Origin: UBA9619 sp964630665
Lineage (GTDB): Bacteria; Pseudomonadota; Gammaproteobacteria; Arenicellales; UBA868
DNA length: 18,616 nucleotides
Direction: 5' to 3'
NCBI GenBank assembly: GCA_964630665.1
Contig: CAZVVN010000062.1
Span: forward strand, 1-18,616
The notes under the pieces were generated by a model that saw only the letters and a program-made list of their open reading frames with translations, ran no database searches and was not told where the DNA came from. Shown here piece by piece: positions 15,930 to 18,616 of this stretch. Numbering within the stretch: position 1 is the first letter of the stretch; the number at the start of each line of letters is the position of its first letter. The translations under genes were made by a program, and so were the position numbers.

Positions 15930-17903
15930 TTACCCGGCTGGATCATCGATAGCGTAGACCTCGATGGAATCCGAGAACCCCTTCAATTCATGCATTCCGA
16001 GATCAGTGTGCTGGTGTTGTGTCTTGACGAAGAAATGGGTGTCCTTGTCGATGATAATGCTACCCGACTCTCCGATCCCCTGCAGACGGGATGCGAGGTT
16101 GACCACACTGCCGATTACCGTGTAGTCGATCTTCTGGGCCGGACCGATGTTACCGACCTTGGCATACCCGGTGGCCAGTCCGACCCGGATTGCAAACGGA
16201 AAGCGGTTCTGCGCCCGGTAATCGCGATCCATAGCAGCGGCCCTGCCCTGCATCGCGAGCGCGCAGCGTACGGCCCGTTCCGGGCTGGTGATTTGGCCAC
16301 CATTGTTTTCAAAAAACGCCAGGATACCATCGCCCATGTATTTGTCGATGATGCCGTTCTCGGCAAAGATGATCGATGCCGCATCGGCAAAATACGCCTC
16401 GAGAACTTCCTGAACCTCCTGTGGGTCGGCTTCATCCGAGAAGGCGGTAAAGTTAACGATGTCGCTGAACATTACCGTGATGCGTTTTCGCGTACCGCCG
16501 AGCTTGAGCAGGTCCGGGTCGTCCTTGATCCGGTTCATGAGTGTCGGCGACAGGTAACTCTCGAGGCTACCCTCCAGAATTCCTTCGTAGCGTTCCATCT
16601 GTGTATAACGATAGAGGCTGGTGATGATATAAACCATTCCCAGTGACAGCAGGACGGGCAGTAGCGGCACCAGCCACCCTGAGTAAACGAATGCCGCATA
16701 GACCATTACCGCGTAGAGCAACATGCTCCCAAACGAGACCAGGCTAAAACCGAGCGTACTGAACTTCAGAACTGCCAGCACCATCAGCGCGCACAGAGCA
16801 ATCGCAATTACCATAGCGACAGAACGCCCTATTGGGATTATGAACTGCGCCTTGAGTAACGAGTTGGCCGCATTGGACCAGATATAGACCCGTGGAAATG
16901 CCCGCTCGAGCGGGACTGGACTCACATCAAAGTACCCGCTGTTCTGTGCGGAAATATCCGCCAGAAAAACCAGCTTGCCCGAGAAATTAGTCTGCGATTC
17001 ACTTTGCAACAGGTCCCACGCGCTGTATGACTGCGGGTAGGTCTGGGCGTCCAGGGGGCCTGCCAGATTAACGATCAGGTTCCCTTGTCCATCGAGCGGC
17101 ACGGCCAGCTCCCGAGGTACCGCACCCAGCCCGGCCGGGAAACGCTTCAGAATAATCTGTGACTTATCGATCTCCCCGATGTCCTCCAGGTCGTAGTCCA
17201 GGTAGGTGGCGAGCGCCTGGAGAAAAAAAGACGGTACCAATCGGCCGCCAAACTCTGTGACCATCGGTACCCGCCGGATCACCCCGTCCACATCAGGCGC
17301 CATGTTGACAAACCCAAGGCCCGCCGACTGTTCGATTATCCCGGCCATCGGCATCGCGCGTACGCCGCTGGCATGGGTTGCATTTCCGGGCTCGATCTCG
17401 GGGTTGATATCCAGTGCCAATGCACTGGGAGATAGCCGGGAATCAGAATCGGCTGTCAGAGCCAGAAGCAAAGGGCTGACAATATTTCCCGCGTTGATTA
17501 CAGCTTCGATCAACTCCTCGTTGCCTGCCGTATCCGACCATTCGACGAACATGATGTCGCAGGCCACCGCTTCCGGGCCTCCGTCCGCGATGCGGTTGAT
17601 CAGCTCAGCGTAGGTCGTTTTCGGCCACAAGCCCTGCCCAGAAGCCTGCTTCGTGTAATTGTCGATATTGATGTGCACTAGAGAATCACTGTAGTCCGGA
17701 CCCCGCCCCAGTGCATCACGCAGTTTAAAACGACTGTCGACGGTCATCAGTTCGAGGCCTGAATAAGCCGAAGGGAAGAGTGTCGGGAGTTCGAACATGG
17801 CCAACAACACCACAGCGCTGGCGACGATGAGCGTGCGCAGGGAAAGAATATCTGGCTTCAAGTCGCTGCTACTTGTGTCCGATTTCAAAGACCGCCAGGG
17901 CAA
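15930..17903 (-). CDS. CHASE2-domain class III adenylate/guanylate cyclase
   Basis: A 657-residue membrane signalling enzyme. After an N-terminal span (~24-44) comes an extracytoplasmic CHASE2 sensor (~50-345; YSDSLVHINIDNYTKQ, WPKTTYAELINRIADGGPEA and AVACDIMF are typical). Three spans follow (~350-440), then a cytoplasmic class III cyclase domain (~470-640). Catalytic residues are complete: metal aspartates D481 (FSDIVNF) and D525 (DKYMGDG), base-specifying K521 and T595 (DYTVIG), and transition-state N602 and R606 (VNLASR). The Lys/Thr pair is the usual bacterial adenylate-cyclase type, so cAMP is the likely product. The start is uncertain: TTG at 17903 gives a 35-bp overlap with the upstream gene, and TTG 17888 is an alternative. 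The CHAT gene starts 71 bp after its stop. Confidence 0.92.
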   Translation of the reverse strand: MPWRSLKSDTSSSDLKPDILSLRTLIVASAVVLLAMFELPTLFPSAYSGLELMTVDSRFKLRDALGRGPDYSDSLVHINIDNYTKQASGQGLWPKTTYAELINRIADGGPEAVACDIMFVEWSDTAGNEELIEAVINAGNIVSPLLLALTADSDSRLSPSALALDINPEIEPGNATHASGVRAMPMAGIIEQSAGLGFVNMAPDVDGVIRRVPMVTEFGGRLVPSFFLQALATYLDYDLEDIGEIDKSQIILKRFPAGLGAVPRELAVPLDGQGNLIVNLAGPLDAQTYPQSYSAWDLLQSESQTNFSGKLVFLADISAQNSGYFDVSPVPLERAFPRVYIWSNAANSLLKAQFIIPIGRSVAMVIAIALCALMVLAVLKFSTLGFSLVSFGSMLLYAVMVYAAFVYSGWLVPLLPVLLSLGMVYIITSLYRYTQMERYEGILEGSLESYLSPTLMNRIKDDPDLLKLGGTRKRITVMFSDIVNFTAFSDEADPQEVQEVLEAYFADAASIIFAENGIIDKYMGDGILAFFENNGGQITSPERAVRCALAMQGRAAAMDRDYRAQNRFPFAIRVGLATGYAKVGNIGPAQKIDYTVIGSVVNLASRLQGIGESGSIIIDKDTHFFVKTQHQHTDLGMHELKGFSDSIEVYAIDDPAG

Positions 17904-18531
17904 GATGCTGACCAGAGGCCTCGTGGCTCAGGGTATTCTCGGACACCCCCGTGTCGGCCGTACCTCGAAAGGTGACGCCCGCGATCACAGGTTTCTCGAG
18001 CCGCTGCGTAAGCTGAACACCGGCTTCCTTGACAAACCCGTCCTCAAGGTCTTTCAGGTGCTGGGTAATTCGCTTGTGGAAGCGTTTGCGACTTTTTCCT
18101 TTAGCCCGGTCGTAATTGTCGACCAGCTCTTCAAGCCTGGAAAGCGGTTCTGTTGATGCGATCAGAATGAAGGTCTCCACACCGGTATTGTTATCCAGTG
18201 CCATCCATCCCAGCGTCTCATAGACAAGTTCAGCTTCTCCCCCAGTTACCTCGAGCCCGCGGGATTCTGCACCGGTGGAATAAATCAGCAAGTATTCATC
18301 GTCGCTGGAGAGATAACAGACGTAGAACGAAGCGCCCTTGGGATGTTCGAAGTTCAGTTTCAGCAGATCACCTGATTTGAGAGCCTGGCCCTGTTCAACA
18401 ATGAACACGCTGTTCTGGTCATCCTGGCTCAGAACACCATAACGAAAAGACAACTCACCGGCCATGGCGCTGGACCAGCACAGTATCAAAGCGAAAAAGC
18501 TGGAGAGGGTTATTGCTTTGGAAGATCTCAT
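17869..18531 (-). CDS. Small secreted DUF4384-like protein
   Basis: Starting at ATG 18531, behind a GGAGGAG ribosome site 5 nt away, this is a 220-aa protein. A longer in-frame start at 18585 would add 18 residues before the signal peptide and is disfavoured. Residues 1-24 are a signal peptide (MRSSKAITLSSFFALILCWSSAMA, cleaved before GELS; stated in two parts: basic start and hydrophobic core). The mature part resembles the DUF4384 type in its ALKSGDLLKLNF (50-61), SFYVCYLSSDDEYLLIYS (68-85) and ETFILIASTEPLSRLEEL (119-136) stretches, which is a fold-level guess. It contains no enzyme motif I know. It lies directly upstream of and overlaps the cyclase gene, so it is likely translated together with it. 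A role as a ligand-binding or adaptor partner of the CHASE2 or CHAT proteins is inference. Confidence 0.65.
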   Translation of the reverse strand: MRSSKAITLSSFFALILCWSSAMAGELSFRYGVLSQDDQNSVFIVEQGQALKSGDLLKLNFEHPKGASFYVCYLSSDDEYLLIYSTGAESRGLEVTGGEAELVYETLGWMALDNNTGVETFILIASTEPLSRLEELVDNYDRAKGKSRKRFHKRITQHLKDLEDGFVKEAGVQLTQRLEKPVIAGVTFRGTADTGVSENTLSHEASGQHLALAVFEIGHK

Positions 18532-18536
18532 CTGGA

Positions 18537-18543
18537 CTCCTCC
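18537..18543 (-). promoter_or_regulatory. Ribosome binding site of the secreted DUF4384-like gene
   Basis: On the minus strand the bases read GGAGGAG, 5 nt before ATG 18531. It decides the start of this gene and gives a clean signal peptide. Confidence 0.85.
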
Positions 18544-18550
18544 GGCCCTG

Positions 18551-18616
18551 TCAGCGACCGGTCTCTTTGAACTCCAGGGGCTCATTATCGGTGCTCTGAG
18601 GAATTTTTTCGACTTT
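18551..18616 (-). CDS. Possible C-terminal end of another gene (5' part beyond window)
   Basis: The last 66 bases are open on the minus strand as 21 codons followed by TGA (18553-18551), ending ...NEPLEFKETGR. The stop lies 19 bp before the next gene's ATG, the spacing expected in an operon. It is too short to identify; short open frames can occur by chance. Confidence 0.4.
   Translation of the reverse strand, partial: KVEKIPQSTDNEPLEFKETGR

Noticed and set aside
11815..18616. Reading the cluster as a described CRISPR-linked type III-E TPR-CHAT (Craspase) or CBASS system
   Set aside because: There is no CRISPR array or gRAMP gene, no CD-NTase or Cap effector, the CHAT protein has an export signal, and the cyclase is a class III CHASE2 enzyme, so the known systems do not fit.

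Overview
The window looks like a chromosomal segment of a heterotrophic, probably marine or sediment gammaproteobacterium. This is an inference from moderately high GC, frequent GTG starts, proteobacterial versions of SelO, a Udp-like phosphorylase and a Pot-type transporter, and a signalling cluster of TPR-CHAT and CHASE2-cyclase proteins. No rRNA, tRNA, CRISPR array, insertion sequence or phage gene was seen. The window is cut inside a gene at its left edge and probably at its right edge.

Region 1 (1-5025) is mixed scavenging and housekeeping. It holds the C-terminal part of a gamma-glutamyltransferase followed 9 bp later by an exported START/SRPBCC protein. SelO (protein AMPylase) lies on the minus strand, diverging from an N-formylglutamate amidohydrolase-like enzyme. 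A uridine-phosphorylase-like nucleoside phosphorylase follows and overlaps tail-to-tail, by 12 bp, with a small antibiotic-biosynthesis-monooxygenase-fold protein.

Region 2 (5026-11740, all plus strand) is an uptake-and-degradation block. A Pot-type ABC importer has a periplasmic binding protein, a strong hairpin terminator, then ATPase and two permeases. A P1-family (DmpA/BapA-like) N-terminal-nucleophile aminopeptidase follows closely. After a 192-bp gap come two overlapping genes for the two halves of a thiamine-diphosphate decarboxylase of the sulfopyruvate decarboxylase (ComD/ComE) type. The likely theme is import of small amino or polyamine-like compounds and peptides, with later carbon, nitrogen or sulfonate metabolism. 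The true substrate cannot be read from the sequence.

Region 3 (11815-18616, all minus strand) is the most interesting part. In transcription order it has a possible C-terminal fragment of another gene, a small secreted DUF4384-like protein, a CHASE2-type membrane class III nucleotide cyclase with all catalytic residues, and a very large exported TPR protein ending in a CHAT (caspase-like) protease domain with an intact His/Cys dyad. The CHAT protein also has two tandem, cysteine-paired N-terminal repeats that I do not recognise. The close spacing suggests one operon linking envelope sensing, cAMP signalling and a caspase-like protease. That link is inference. The longest gene-free stretch in the window is the 281 bp before the binding-protein gene.
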